64,000 nucleotides of DNA from Sphingomonas paucimobilis NBRC 13935 (GTDB lineage: Bacteria; Pseudomonadota; Alphaproteobacteria; Sphingomonadales; Sphingomonadaceae), in the NCBI RefSeq assembly GCF_000739895.2, contig NZ_BBJS01000030.1, positions 124,001 through 188,000 of the forward strand, read 5' to 3'. The position numbers and the translations under genes are program-made. Below, in pieces: positions 35,603-45,379 of this stretch. The notes under the pieces are model-generated. The model had not been told where the DNA came from and did no database searches. It was given only the letters and a program-made list of their open reading frames with translations. How positions within the stretch are numbered: the first letter of the stretch is position 1; the number at the start of each line of letters is the position of its first letter.

Positions 35603-36363
35603 GATCGTCCCCCACCCGCATCGGCGAAGGTCAGCCGCGTGGCTTCCTGCGCGGCGACGATGATGGCGGTCACATTGTCGGGCGCCCCGCGTGCGAGCGC
35701 CTGGGCGAGCAAGGCCTCGACCGCCTCGGACGGCGCATGCCGGACCAGCGACTGCCGCAGTTCCTCGTCCGCCACCGGCCCCGACAGACCGTCGCTGCAC
35801 AACAGGAAGCGATCGCCCGGCTCGACATTGTCGGCCACCACATCGACCGCGATGCGCGCGCCCACCCCAATTGCCCGCGCCAGCACATGGCCGCGCGGAT
35901 GATGCGCGGCCTCCTCCGGCGCGATCAGCCCACGATCGACCATTTCCTGCACCTGGCTGTGATCCCGGGTCAGCGGAACGAGCATATCATCACGCAACAG
36001 ATAGGCCCGACTATCCCCGACCCACAAAGCCGCAAAGCGATCGCCACGGATCAGCAGCGCGACGACGGTCGAGCCCATCTGCTGCTCGCGGCGCTGCGCC
36101 TCAGCCCAGATGCGGCGATTGGCGCTGTGGACGCCGTCGGCCACCGTCTGCACTGCGGCATCGAAATCGGCGGGCAGCGCCACGCCCTCCAGCGCCTGCA
36201 CCACCGCATGCGCCGCCCAATCGCCATGGGCATGGCCGCCCATGCCGTCTGCCACGACCCACAGGCCGTCCTCGGCACGCTCGCAATGGCGATCCTCATT
36301 GACCCGGCGAACCAGGCCGGGATGGGTGGTGGCGACGCTGACGAGGCGGAAGGGCATGTTCAT
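35599..36363 (-). CDS. pppA: T6SS-associated PP2C-type phosphatase PppA
   Basis: This 254-aa Ser/Thr phosphatase has the PP2C metal motifs: V-N-E-D, V-V-A-D-G-M-G-G-H, W-V-G-D-S-R-A-Y, L-C-S-D-G-L-S-G and D-N-V-T-A-I-I. It should reverse PpkA phosphorylation and switch the secretion system off. The ATG at 36363 overlaps the TagF stop (ATGA); a second Met follows two codons later. Order tagF-pppA-ppkA is typical of post-translationally controlled T6SS loci. Confidence 0.93.
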   Translation of the reverse strand: MNMPFRLVSVATTHPGLVRRVNEDRHCERAEDGLWVVADGMGGHAHGDWAAHAVVQALEGVALPADFDAAVQTVADGVHSANRRIWAEAQRREQQMGSTVVALLIRGDRFAALWVGDSRAYLLRDDMLVPLTRDHSQVQEMVDRGLIAPEEAAHHPRGHVLARAIGVGARIAVDVVADNVEPGDRFLLCSDGLSGPVADEELRQSLVRHAPSEAVEALLAQALARGAPDNVTAIIVAAQEATRLTFADAGGGRS

Positions 36364-36818
36364 GCGACCGCACTCGACAGCATCGCGGTGACGATATCGA
36401 GCGGATAGGCGTCGTCCCGTGCCATGCGCCCGTCCAGCGACGTCCAGCGGGTCACCGAGCCGGACGGCCCCGTCCCCATGGCCTCCATCACCCGATCGGC
36501 ATCCCAGCGCTCGGCGATGGCCGCATAGACCAGATCGTCGAGCCCCTCGCTCTCTTCGCGCAACAGGATCAGCGGATAGCGCCGCCCCGCCATATCCTGC
36601 GACGCAGCGATGATTCCGCCCGCGCCCGGCCCCGTACCGATCCACGGATGTGCGCCATCGAACCGCTCGGCGAAGGCCGTGCCGAACCGTTGCTGAGCTT
36701 GCTCCATCGACGCGGTGAGCCAGGCATCGAGCCTCGCCCGTTCCTCACCCGAACACCCCCGCACGACGAAATCGCCATGAGCGGGCAGCTTGCCGAACAG
36801 CCGGGCCGTCATCACCAT
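36360..36818 (-). CDS. tagF: T6SS-associated protein TagF
   Basis: This 152-aa protein has the TagF (PF09867) N-terminal signature L-F-G-K-L-P-A-H-G-D-F-V-V-R-G and the usual short length. TagF is a post-translational repressor of T6SS in other species; in some alphaproteobacteria it is fused to PppA, whereas here the two are separate adjacent genes. It starts 4 bp after the tssM stop. Two Met codons at 36818 and 36812 are possible starts. Confidence 0.92.
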   Translation of the reverse strand: MVMTARLFGKLPAHGDFVVRGCSGEERARLDAWLTASMEQAQQRFGTAFAERFDGAHPWIGTGPGAGGIIAASQDMAGRRYPLILLREESEGLDDLVYAAIAERWDADRVMEAMGTGPSGSVTRWTSLDGRMARDDAYPLDIVTAMLSSAVA

Positions 36819-36822
36819 ACCC

Positions 36823-39800
36823 TCACAGGCTGGCCGGGCAACGGAAGGACCACAGGCCCGCCCGGCTGAACGGATTGGCGGTACCCGGCAACTGGATCAG
36901 CAGAACGGTCCGCTGCGCACCTTCTCCAAAGGCCGCGCGGATCGCCTGCGCGCCCGCATTCTGTTTGTCTGCACGGTCCATCAGGCGGAACAGCGCCCAG
37001 GGCCCTTCAGTCTCGATCCGTGCCGCCTCGACGCCCGGCGCGGCGTCGGCATTGGCGACGGGTTGGGCAGCGCCAGGGCGGTAGAGCACGACCGAAGCCT
37101 CGGGCAGGCTGCCCGTTGCCGACCAGATCAGCGGCTTGGGCTTGTTGTCCCGCGGAGTGAAGCGATGGCGGGTGCCGCCGCTCGCCACTTCCACCGTGCC
37201 GATATCGCTGCCGAAGCTGGCGACCGATACCTTGATCGGCAGCCCCGCCGTGAGCAGATCGCGCAGCTTGACCGCGCGCGCCAGCGTTTCCGGCGTCGCG
37301 GGGTTCAGGGCCGCCGCCACCGGATCGCCCTCCCGCCAGCGCCAGACCGCGCCCGATGTGTCGATCATCGGCATCAGCCGTTGCTGGACGAAGCCATCGA
37401 ACACCCCGCCCATGCCGAAGACGCGCAACGTGTCAGCCATGGGGGCATCCGCCTTGGCGCCCCCGAAAAAAGGGTAATGCTCCTGGGCAACCTCCCGACA
37501 GGCTGGCAACACGGTCTGCGCATAGGCGTCGCCGACCGCGCCGCTCGCCGCACCCACCTGTGCGCGGGTGCCGCCGCTGGCGGCGGCATTGACGAAGCCC
37601 TGCAATTGCGGAGGCGCGCCTGCCGCCGCCGCCCGAACCGAGGCGAGCGCCGCCGCCATCTGGGCCTGAGTGGTGTCGGAGCCCCCACCCCCGCCGACCG
37701 AGCGTGCGGCGATCACCGCCTGCCCCGCCGCCTTGATCCCCGCCACGAAATCATCGATCGGCGCACTGCCGCGTCCATCGCCGACATAGTCGTGGAGCGA
37801 GGCGAAATAGGCGGTGATCTCGTCGCCCGCATCGATGCCGCGCGCCCGGTCGCGGCCGATCTCGTCGGCGACGCGCCCCAGCCGCGAACGGTTCATGCCA
37901 TAGCGCCCCGCCCGGGCCAGTCCGGCCTGCACGCCGCCGCTGAAGATCGTGTTCTTGCGCAGCTCCAACAGCACGCGTTTGAGTGGCGACGGGCTCTTGG
38001 TCAGCGCTCCGAAGGCGGCGGTGTCGGTGAAATAGGCCGCCGGCTTCATCGCCGCGACCACGCCTTCCCAGGCGGCGATATAGTCCTTGGCATAGAGCCC
38101 CGCGACGCCCGGTCGGACGTTGCTGAGCTCCTGTCCGACACCCGCCTCTTCCGCGCCGCCCAGCACCCACAGGTCGCGCTTCAAATCCTGCTGCACGGTG
38201 GCGAGGCCGGGCAGATAGGCTTTCTCATACCCCGCCCGCGTGAAGAAATAAGGAATGCGCATCGCCAGCAACTGATCGGGCGCGGTAAAGGCGAGCGCGT
38301 CCCCCTGCGACAGGACATTGGCGACTTCCCAGGCCGGGCCCGCCGAGGCCGCCTTCTGCTTCATCACGGCATAGGCCCGGTCGGCGAGGCTGAGCGTCTG
38401 GACGGCCGCCCGCGCACTGGCGACCAATTGCCCGTCGAGCGGCGGCTGGCGGTTGGGCCATACCGACGCCATGTCGCGATCCTCCAGCAGCGCGTCGAGA
38501 TGTCGGGTCAGCGCCGCCCGCTCCGCCTGACTGTCCGCTCCCGGATACAATTCATTCGCCCAGTCCGTCGTCACCCAGGCGCGCACCGCCTTGGCGTCCA
38601 TCGGCCCCTGCTGGCCCAGCATCAGATAGACTTTGAGCGGCTCGTACAGGCGCATCGGATCGCGCCCATCGGCCTTCATCACCGCCTCAAGCCGCAGCAG
38701 CAGGCGGGGCAGCATCACCCGGCGCAGCGCATCGCGATAGGTCTCTTCCGCCCGTTGGCTGAGCCCGCGCTGGTACAGTCCGAAGGTCATGGCCAGCGAC
38801 GGCCCACCCCGGCGCCGTTCGGCATAGCCACGCGGCAGGTTGCGCAGGGTATCGAGCGCGGGGATGGCCGCGCGCAGGTCGGCATCGTCCTCGCGCACCT
38901 GGGTCAGATCGATGCCCGCTTCGCGAAACTGTTGTTCGGCCCGCGCGCTGGCCTCGGTCAGGGCCGATTGGAAGGCACGGTTGCGGGCATAGCTGACACC
39001 CCAGGCCGCGAGCACCAACGCGCTCGCCAGCGCGATGCCGGCCAACGCCGCGATCATCTGGCCGCGACGACGCCCCTTGGCCTTAGGATCGGTGATGACC
39101 AGACCCGCCTCGGGGAACATCACCTCGGTCAGCAGGCGGTTGAGGAAATAGGCCCGGCCCCGTCCCGGCGCGGGGGATTCGACGGGCTGTTCATAGACCT
39201 GCGCCATCGAGGCCAGGATGCGATCGAGAGCCTCTCCCTCCTGCACGCCGCTGGTCAGATAGAAGCCGCGCAGCACACCCGCGGCCTCGTCTCCCGCCAC
39301 GAACGCGCCATCCGCAAAGCGCATCAACCGTGCGCGCAGCGACCGCAACTGTGCCGGAAAGCCGATCATCATGCCGCGGCGGCGCTGATCCACTTCCTCG
39401 AACAAGCGCCGCGCCTGCCGATCCGCCACCGCCTGGGTCGCTTCGTCGAATGCATGCGCCAGTGCTTCGGCCCCGGGCCGGCCATCCGCATGGGGCATCG
39501 TCGCGCCCAGCACGGCCCGGCGACCCTCGACATCCAGATCATCGAAATAGTCGGTGAAACCCGCCAGCAGATCGGCCTTGGTGACCAGCAGATAGACCGG
39601 CACCGCCGTTTCCAGCACGCGACGCATCTCGACCAGACGCCGGCGTACCGCGCGGGCATGGGCGTCGATCGCGGCGCAGTCGCTGCCGACCAGCGTATCG
39701 ATGCCGATCGCGACCAGCACACCGTTGATCGGCTGGCGCGGGCGATGGCGCTTGAGCAGGTTCAGGAACGCGCTCCATCCGGCGGCGTCCACCGTCGCGT

Positions 39801-40320
39801 CGCTGTCCTGCGTCGTATAGCGGCCCGCCGTATCGACCAGCACCGCCTCATCGGCGAACCAGAAATCGAGATTGCGGGTGCCGCCGATCCCGCCGACCGC
39901 CTGTTCGACGAACGGAAAGCGAAGGCCCGAGTTGAGCAGTGCCGTCGTCTTGCCCGCGCCGGGCGGCCCGATGATGACATACCAGGGGCGGCTGTAGAGA
40001 TAATCGCGCCGCCCACCCGAGGCACCGCGCAGCTTGGTCAGCGCCTCGCCCATGCGGCGACCGAGCGCCTTGCCCTCCTCGTCGGCGGCATTGGGGCCCG
40101 CCAGTTCGGCCGCGATCGCATCGGCCGCCTTGCGTGCGGCACGGTGGCGCAGGAACCACCACAGGCCCCAGGCCAGTGCGACCAGCAACACCGCCGCGAT
40201 CCGCACCGGGATCGGTCGGAAAAAGGCGACGAACAGCGGCAAGCCGAAAGCGAATAGTGCCGCCAGCAACACCGCCGCCGTGATGGTCACGGCATACCAG
40301 TTCCGGAAGAAGCTCCGCAT
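36823..40320 (-). CDS. tssM: T6SS membrane-complex protein TssM (IcmF)
   Basis: This 1165-aa inner-membrane protein has two N-terminal helices (residues about 11-33 and 40-57). A cytoplasmic NTPase-like domain follows with Walker A G-P-P-G-A-G-K-T at 118-125 and D-T-A-G-R-Y (Walker B/G3). A third helix lies near 425-445, then a long periplasmic domain. It bridges inner and outer membrane with TssL and TssJ. Its start overlaps the tssL stop by one base (TGATG). The intact Walker A motif is informative because many TssM proteins lack it. Confidence 0.95.
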   Translation of the reverse strand: MRSFFRNWYAVTITAAVLLAALFAFGLPLFVAFFRPIPVRIAAVLLVALAWGLWWFLRHRAARKAADAIAAELAGPNAADEEGKALGRRMGEALTKLRGASGGRRDYLYSRPWYVIIGPPGAGKTTALLNSGLRFPFVEQAVGGIGGTRNLDFWFADEAVLVDTAGRYTTQDSDATVDAAGWSAFLNLLKRHRPRQPINGVLVAIGIDTLVGSDCAAIDAHARAVRRRLVEMRRVLETAVPVYLLVTKADLLAGFTDYFDDLDVEGRRAVLGATMPHADGRPGAEALAHAFDEATQAVADRQARRLFEEVDQRRRGMMIGFPAQLRSLRARLMRFADGAFVAGDEAAGVLRGFYLTSGVQEGEALDRILASMAQVYEQPVESPAPGRGRAYFLNRLLTEVMFPEAGLVITDPKAKGRRRGQMIAALAGIALASALVLAAWGVSYARNRAFQSALTEASARAEQQFREAGIDLTQVREDDADLRAAIPALDTLRNLPRGYAERRRGGPSLAMTFGLYQRGLSQRAEETYRDALRRVMLPRLLLRLEAVMKADGRDPMRLYEPLKVYLMLGQQGPMDAKAVRAWVTTDWANELYPGADSQAERAALTRHLDALLEDRDMASVWPNRQPPLDGQLVASARAAVQTLSLADRAYAVMKQKAASAGPAWEVANVLSQGDALAFTAPDQLLAMRIPYFFTRAGYEKAYLPGLATVQQDLKRDLWVLGGAEEAGVGQELSNVRPGVAGLYAKDYIAAWEGVVAAMKPAAYFTDTAAFGALTKSPSPLKRVLLELRKNTIFSGGVQAGLARAGRYGMNRSRLGRVADEIGRDRARGIDAGDEITAYFASLHDYVGDGRGSAPIDDFVAGIKAAGQAVIAARSVGGGGGSDTTQAQMAAALASVRAAAAGAPPQLQGFVNAAASGGTRAQVGAASGAVGDAYAQTVLPACREVAQEHYPFFGGAKADAPMADTLRVFGMGGVFDGFVQQRLMPMIDTSGAVWRWREGDPVAAALNPATPETLARAVKLRDLLTAGLPIKVSVASFGSDIGTVEVASGGTRHRFTPRDNKPKPLIWSATGSLPEASVVLYRPGAAQPVANADAAPGVEAARIETEGPWALFRLMDRADKQNAGAQAIRAAFGEGAQRTVLLIQLPGTANPFSRAGLWSFRCPASL

Positions 40321-41726
40321 CAGTAGCGCCTCGGCACGACGATCTCGACCCGGCGGTTCTGCGACTTGCCGGCGGCGTCGGCATTGGAGGCGATCGGCAC
40401 GGTATCTCCCAATCCCTTGGTCGTGACCCGCGACGGATCGGACAGGTCGCTGCGGATCAGCTTGGCCACCGTCTCGGCGCGCGCCTCGCTCAAGGCCATG
40501 TTGTCGGGGAAGCGGACGGTGGCGACGGGGGTATTGTCGGCATGGCCCTCGATCACCACCCCGCCCTTCTCATCCTCGATCGCGCGACCGATGCGGTGGA
40601 ACAGCGGTTCGCGCCCCGGCTCCAGTTCGTCGGAGCCCGATCGGAACAACTGGCCGATGGTGGTGCGGGCGCGGACGGTTTGCGCATCCTCCTCCACCTT
40701 CACCAGCCCCTCGCGGATTTCGGGTTCCAGGAAGCGGCGCAGCTTGCTCGCCTGCGCGCTGCTCGCGGCGGGCATCGCGGCGGCGGGGCGGGACAGGGTC
40801 AACCGCGCCTCCGGATTGAGCGCCGCCAGGCGGGTCGAGGGCGTATCGCCGCTCGACGCCAGCATCAGCCGCAACACGATATAGACCAGCAGCAGAAGCG
40901 CAAGCGCGCCCGCCCCGGCCAGCGCCAGCACGCTGAGGCCGACCCGGCCGACCGGCGCGGTCTCGCCCCGCCAGTGCGGCACCAGCTCGACCTGCGAGAG
41001 CGACCGGACATGGGGCAAGGCACCCTGCAACCGCGTCATGATCTCATGCAGGCGACGGCGGCCATCGGGCATTACCCGGAACCGCCCCTCGAACCCGGCG
41101 GCCAGGCAGGCGTGGAACAGCTCGATCAGGTCGAGATTGTCGTGCGGCACGCGCAGCATGTCGTCGACGAGCTGCCAGAAGCGGTCGCCGCCAATATTCT
41201 CCTGGAAGAAGGTGACGACCATCGATCGCCGCGCCCATTCGGCGCCATCCGTGCCGATGCCGGGCAGGTTCTGGGCGATGTCGTCGGCGGTGGCGCAGAC
41301 GGCATATTTGGCGCGCTGGCGCTTTTCCTCGGGATAATGCGGCTGGATCGCCCGCTCGAACCGGCCGATGGCCGCGGCGCACTGGCGATGAAGTTCGGGC
41401 ATGGGCAGGCGGACGCGACCGGCGCGCACCGCTGCCAGCAGGGCGAGCACCGGCTCGGCCTCGGCCAGCATCGGATTGCGGATCACAGGCGGCGTGGCGG
41501 GCAGCGGCACATCGTCCTCGCCAAGCCGCGACGGCACCGGCCCCGGCGCGACGGGGGTCGCAGCCCGCGACAAGGGCGGCGGCGCGGCATAGCCCTGCAC
41601 GGGCGGCTGCGCCTGCCCCGTGCCACCCCAGGGCGCGGAAGGCGGCGGCGGGGTCGCCGTCTCGCCCCGCTTCAACCCTTGAAGCGGCGACGGCCGGAAT
41701 ACGGTCTTGTCGCCGTCCTCGCTCAT
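40320..41726 (-). CDS. tssL: T6SS membrane-complex protein TssL with OmpA-like C-domain
   Basis: This 468-aa protein has four parts. The N-tail begins M-S-E-D-G-D-K-T-V-F-R-P and continues proline-rich. A DotU domain spans about 85-250. One transmembrane helix lies near 268-292 (A-L-A-G-A-G-A-L-A-L-L-L-L-V-Y-I-V). A periplasmic OmpA-like peptidoglycan-binding domain spans about 350-465 (G-H-A-D-N-T-P, N-R-R-V-E-I-V). It anchors the T6SS membrane complex to the cell wall. The start at 41726 overlaps the tssK stop by 4 bases. The D-K-T-V-F motif (Thr8) resembles the repeats in PpkA and may be a phosphosite, as Thr14 is in Agrobacterium TssL. Confidence 0.94.
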   Translation of the reverse strand: MSEDGDKTVFRPSPLQGLKRGETATPPPPSAPWGGTGQAQPPVQGYAAPPPLSRAATPVAPGPVPSRLGEDDVPLPATPPVIRNPMLAEAEPVLALLAAVRAGRVRLPMPELHRQCAAAIGRFERAIQPHYPEEKRQRAKYAVCATADDIAQNLPGIGTDGAEWARRSMVVTFFQENIGGDRFWQLVDDMLRVPHDNLDLIELFHACLAAGFEGRFRVMPDGRRRLHEIMTRLQGALPHVRSLSQVELVPHWRGETAPVGRVGLSVLALAGAGALALLLLVYIVLRLMLASSGDTPSTRLAALNPEARLTLSRPAAAMPAASSAQASKLRRFLEPEIREGLVKVEEDAQTVRARTTIGQLFRSGSDELEPGREPLFHRIGRAIEDEKGGVVIEGHADNTPVATVRFPDNMALSEARAETVAKLIRSDLSDPSRVTTKGLGDTVPIASNADAAGKSQNRRVEIVVPRRY

Positions 41727-43063
41727 CGTCCGCTCCGTTTGACGCACCAGAGTTCGAGCTTCAACTGCGGCCAGTCACCCGCGACGTGTAGGCCGAGCGC
41801 GGTCGCCTGCTGGAACTCGCGCCAGTCGGGGACGCCGCGATCCAGTTCGAAATAGACGAAGCCCGGCAGCACGCGCAGTTGCGGCGGTGGCGTCGGGGTG
41901 TGGCGCAGGGGTACGCCCGGCAGTGCGGAGTCGACGATCTGCCGCATCTTCTGGACCGGGCCGATCTTGGCGACCGAGGGAAAGAGCCCCCGGATTTCTT
42001 CGACCGGCGAGGCGGACGAGACCGCGAGGTAGAAATAACCCGTCTCGTACAGGCCATGATCGGTGATGCGTGAGACATAGGCCCCCGGTCCCGCCTGATC
42101 GAGCGGCATCTGCAACGCTGAACGCTCGAACACCGCCGACAGCATCGACTGGAGCAGGTCGAACACCGGCTCGAAGCAGGTTTGCGGATTTTCGTGATCG
42201 TAGCGCGGCAGCGGCGGGGCCTTGCGCTCTGGACGGATCAGCGTCGCGATCTCGCCCGCCATCGAGATCAGCGTCTCGAACAGCCGTTCGGGGTGGACCA
42301 CGGGCAGGAATTGCAGATGCTCCAGCACCGGCAGCCAGCGGTTGAGCGCCTGAAGCAGCAGGAAGCTGGCAAAGGTGTCCGACCCGCCATCGGTCGCCTC
42401 CACCGCGCGCAACGCCAGTTCCTCGGCCCGTTGGCCTGCACGACCGACGATATCCGATAGCCCGCCGCGCAGACGCGGGGCGGCGGCCGAATCGAGCGTC
42501 GGCGCGATATAGCGGTCGTCGAACATCACCCGCCGGTTCTGCACCTCGCGTACGCGCGCGAGCCCCAGTGTGACGCGGCCGTAAATCTGGTCGCGGGTGA
42601 TGCCGAAGCGGAGGTTCGGGCGACCCAGGCCGATCGGTTCGCTGGTCCGATCGTCCGAAAAGGCGTCCGCCACCTCGGCCTCATCGACCAGATAGCGGGC
42701 GTCGTGGCTACGTGCATCGATGTCGCGGAACTCGACCGCGCCGACCTGCGCGGCGGGAAGCGTCAGATAGACGACCGCGTCACGCGCATCGCCCGGCACG
42801 TCGAGCGGCTCGGGCGGCGGCAGATCGTCGGGTATGGCAAAGGGCGTACCGTCCGGCAGGATACCCACCGCCCGCGACACGGCGAACTTGCCGAGCGCGG
42901 CCAGATCCTCATCGATGGTGAGTGCGGTCAGCCCCCAGGCCCAGGGACGGATCGAATCGACCCGGGCCCCCAATTGTGCCTCGACAAAGCGGTCCTGCGC
43001 CTGGAAATGCTGTGGCCGAAGGAACATGCCCTCATGCCAGGCGACCCGATTTTTTCCAGCCAA
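41723..43063 (-). CDS. tssK: T6SS baseplate protein TssK
   Basis: This protein of about 446 aa carries the TssK N-terminal signature V-A-W-H-E-G-M-F-L-R-P-Q-H-F-Q-A-Q-D-R-F, followed by the shoulder, neck and head regions. It links the baseplate to the membrane complex and can grip phage-tail-like components. TTG 43063 is chosen because it has a GGGGAGAG ribosome site and puts the signature at the usual distance from the start. ATG 43096, 11 codons upstream, is possible but has no ribosome site. It heads the tssK-tssL-tssM-tagF-pppA-ppkA unit. Confidence 0.94.
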   Translation of the reverse strand: MAGKNRVAWHEGMFLRPQHFQAQDRFVEAQLGARVDSIRPWAWGLTALTIDEDLAALGKFAVSRAVGILPDGTPFAIPDDLPPPEPLDVPGDARDAVVYLTLPAAQVGAVEFRDIDARSHDARYLVDEAEVADAFSDDRTSEPIGLGRPNLRFGITRDQIYGRVTLGLARVREVQNRRVMFDDRYIAPTLDSAAAPRLRGGLSDIVGRAGQRAEELALRAVEATDGGSDTFASFLLLQALNRWLPVLEHLQFLPVVHPERLFETLISMAGEIATLIRPERKAPPLPRYDHENPQTCFEPVFDLLQSMLSAVFERSALQMPLDQAGPGAYVSRITDHGLYETGYFYLAVSSASPVEEIRGLFPSVAKIGPVQKMRQIVDSALPGVPLRHTPTPPPQLRVLPGFVYFELDRGVPDWREFQQATALGLHVAGDWPQLKLELWCVKRSGR

Positions 43064-43153
43064 TTGCTCTCCCCAAACAGGCTGACGGGCAGGCATGGAA
43101 ACCCATGACCGCCCACCCGGTTATTGCCCCAGGCGGTAAATGGGGCAATGCTT

Positions 43154-44536
43154 ATGTCGCGTGTGACAGAACAGGATGCCTCCCGGAGGCCCATGGCATA
43201 TCCCCACGACGAAGAACCCTCATTCGACCCGCGATCATGGATCGAACGACGGGCCGTTTCGGTTCCACAACTATCGACCCATGATAGGATAAGTGGAACG
43301 CCCGATGCAGCCCGGCGTCGGGGCCATGCCCTTCCCTGGATCGCAGGACTGGCCATCGCCGCCTCCGGGGCCATGGTCGCGATACTGGCGCATCCGGATC
43401 GGGCCGATGCCCCCGTCGCCGCCGCGCCGATCGCCCGCGATGCGGAAACGCTGGAAAGCCGGACGCTGGTGCTCGCCGGCCCTGCCGATTTAGGCCCGAC
43501 GCTGACCGCCGCGGGCGTATCCGCCGCCGACACGGCCGCGGCCCTCGGCGCGATCGGTGGCCGGTTACAGGGCAAGGGCGACATCCGCCTGAGCTTCACG
43601 CTGGGGCATCGTGGCGACGCCGTTCGCCTCGCCACGCTCGATGCGACCCGCGATGATGGGTCGGGGATGACGCTGGCGCAGAACAGCAGCGGCTTTGTCG
43701 CCACGCCGGTCGCGGCGCATCTGCGGCGTGTGACACGGTTCGTTCGCGGCGAGCTGGACGGCGAAAGCTTCTACAGCTCGGCCGTCGCGGCCGGCGTCAG
43801 CGACGTGCTGATCGGGCCGTTCGTCAATGCCTTCCGCTATGATTTCGACATGCAGCGCGAAGTCGCTCCCGGTGACGTCTTCGAGGCGGGCTTTGCCCAG
43901 CGCGTCACCGCCGAGGGCGAGCCGGTCGGGACGCCCGAACTCGTCTATGCCTCGCTGTCCACCGCCGCCAAGTCGCGTGCGCTCTATCGGTTTCAGGCAC
44001 CGGGGGACGGGCAGGCCGAATGGTATGATAGTAGCGGCCGGAGCAGCCGCACGGCGTTCATGCGCACCCCGGTCGAAGCGGCGCGGATCAGCTCGGGCTT
44101 CGGCATGCGCGGACATCCGATCCTGGGCTTCGTCAAGATGCACAAAGGCACCGACTTCGCCGCGCCGACCGGTACGCCGATTTACGCGGCGGGCGACGCC
44201 GTCGTTACCTTTGCGGGGCCCAAGGGACCGAATGGCAATTTCGTCCGGCTGCACCACGCCAATGGCTGGGACACACTGTATCTGCACATGAACCGGATCA
44301 TGGCGGGGATCATGCCGGGCAGCCATGTCGCGCAGGGGCAACAGATCGGCGAGGTCGGGACGACCGGACGCTCGACCGGTCCGCATCTCCATTATGAAGT
44401 CCATATCGACGGCCAAGCAGTCGACCCCATGTCGATCAAGGTCGATGGCGGCCGCGCGCTGACCGGCGAACCGCTGAAGCGATTCCGGGCGCTGCGCGAC
44501 CGGATCGATACGACACGGGTGGCGGCGGCGACCTGA
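43154..44536 (+). CDS. M23 metalloendopeptidase, membrane-anchored
   Basis: This protein of about 460 aa has a cytoplasmic N-tail, one transmembrane anchor near residues 60-80 (I-A-G-L-A-I-A-A-S-G-A-M-V-A-I-L-A), a spacer domain and a C-terminal LytM/M23 peptidase. The zinc ligands are visible in M-H-K-G-T-D-F (His, Asp) and P-H-L-H-Y-E-V (His). It should cut peptidoglycan cross-links in the periplasm. ATG 43154 has a GGGG 8 bases upstream; ATG 43193 is an alternative with a tighter GGAGG. It is the only plus-strand gene inside this T6SS region. It could open the cell wall for T6SS or TPS assembly, or be a housekeeping enzyme. Confidence 0.9.
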   Translation: MSRVTEQDASRRPMAYPHDEEPSFDPRSWIERRAVSVPQLSTHDRISGTPDAARRRGHALPWIAGLAIAASGAMVAILAHPDRADAPVAAAPIARDAETLESRTLVLAGPADLGPTLTAAGVSAADTAAALGAIGGRLQGKGDIRLSFTLGHRGDAVRLATLDATRDDGSGMTLAQNSSGFVATPVAAHLRRVTRFVRGELDGESFYSSAVAAGVSDVLIGPFVNAFRYDFDMQREVAPGDVFEAGFAQRVTAEGEPVGTPELVYASLSTAAKSRALYRFQAPGDGQAEWYDSSGRSSRTAFMRTPVEAARISSGFGMRGHPILGFVKMHKGTDFAAPTGTPIYAAGDAVVTFAGPKGPNGNFVRLHHANGWDTLYLHMNRIMAGIMPGSHVAQGQQIGEVGTTGRSTGPHLHYEVHIDGQAVDPMSIKVDGGRALTGEPLKRFRALRDRIDTTRVAAAT

Positions 44537-44550
44537 GTCCGTTGGCTCCA

Positions 44551-45369
44551 TCATGCCGCATCGCTCTGCCGCATTGCCATCCGACCGGCAAGCAGCCAGC
44601 CGACCACCAGCGCCAGCAGCGACAGGCTCATCGCCCAGCTCCCGTTCAGGCCCTGATCCGATCCACCCCACAGGGGAACGCCACGCAGATCGAGGTCGAC
44701 GACTGCCCCAAAGACCCCGACACCCGGATTGGGGTCGAGTCCCAACAGCAACTGCTCGCCCGCATTCCAGGCGAAATGCGCCCCGAACGCCCCGGCCAGG
44801 CCCAACCGACCGGCCGCGATCAGACCGAACAGCATTCCACCCAGGAACAGGTTGAGCAGGGCCACGCCCCCACTGGCGCTCCCCGCCAGGAGATGCAGGC
44901 CAGCGAAGATGCCAGCGACCACCGGCACCGCGACCCGTCGACCGATCAGCGACAGCAGCACGGGTTGCAGCCAACCGCGAAACACCCATTCTTCTGCCGC
45001 CACCTGTACTGTGATGACGCTCAGGCCTAAGGCGAGCAAAGGCCCGACCATGCTGCCCTGTGACCGGATCAGCGTCCCCGCCAGCCCCGTGTAGCCGGTC
45101 GCCAGCAACAGGCAGCCCAGCCCCGTTACGGCCCCCAGCCCCAGCGAACGCCACGCCAATCCACTCGGGCCCCTGATTCCAGCCAGACGCCGTCCAGCCC
45201 AACCGAGCAGGAGCATCGGGCCGAACAGCGCGACGGTGAACGCACTCTCCCCCCACGCGCCTCCGCCGGCCCACGCGCCCACTAAGGCCGGTCCGACGCG
45301 CAGCCAGAGCGCGACCAGGACCAGCCCGATCAGCGCCGCCACCGCGTTACGGACCGGCCCGGTCACCAC
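44551..45369 (-). CDS. CPBP-family intramembrane metalloprotease
   Basis: This 272-aa multi-helix membrane protein has the CPBP/Abi motifs: A-A-E-E-W-V-F-R-G-W-L (EExxxR), A-G-L-H-L-L (His) and H-F-A-W-N (HxxxN/D type). CPBP proteases cleave within membranes; bacterial members act in bacteriocin self-immunity or protein maturation. It begins 10 bp after the CHAT protease stop, so it is the last gene of the TPS cassette. The substrate is unknown. Confidence 0.88.
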   Translation of the reverse strand: MVTGPVRNAVAALIGLVLVALWLRVGPALVGAWAGGGAWGESAFTVALFGPMLLLGWAGRRLAGIRGPSGLAWRSLGLGAVTGLGCLLLATGYTGLAGTLIRSQGSMVGPLLALGLSVITVQVAAEEWVFRGWLQPVLLSLIGRRVAVPVVAGIFAGLHLLAGSASGGVALLNLFLGGMLFGLIAAGRLGLAGAFGAHFAWNAGEQLLLGLDPNPGVGVFGAVVDLDLRGVPLWGGSDQGLNGSWAMSLSLLALVVGWLLAGRMAMRQSDAA

Positions 45370-45379
45370 CTGGTCCGAT

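Noticed and set aside
36790..40257. A 1155-codon open frame on the plus strand opposite tssM.
   Set aside because: It mirrors tssM, is rich in Arg/His/Gln with no domain, and arises from GC-rich codon bias. TssM has clear motifs and operon overlaps.
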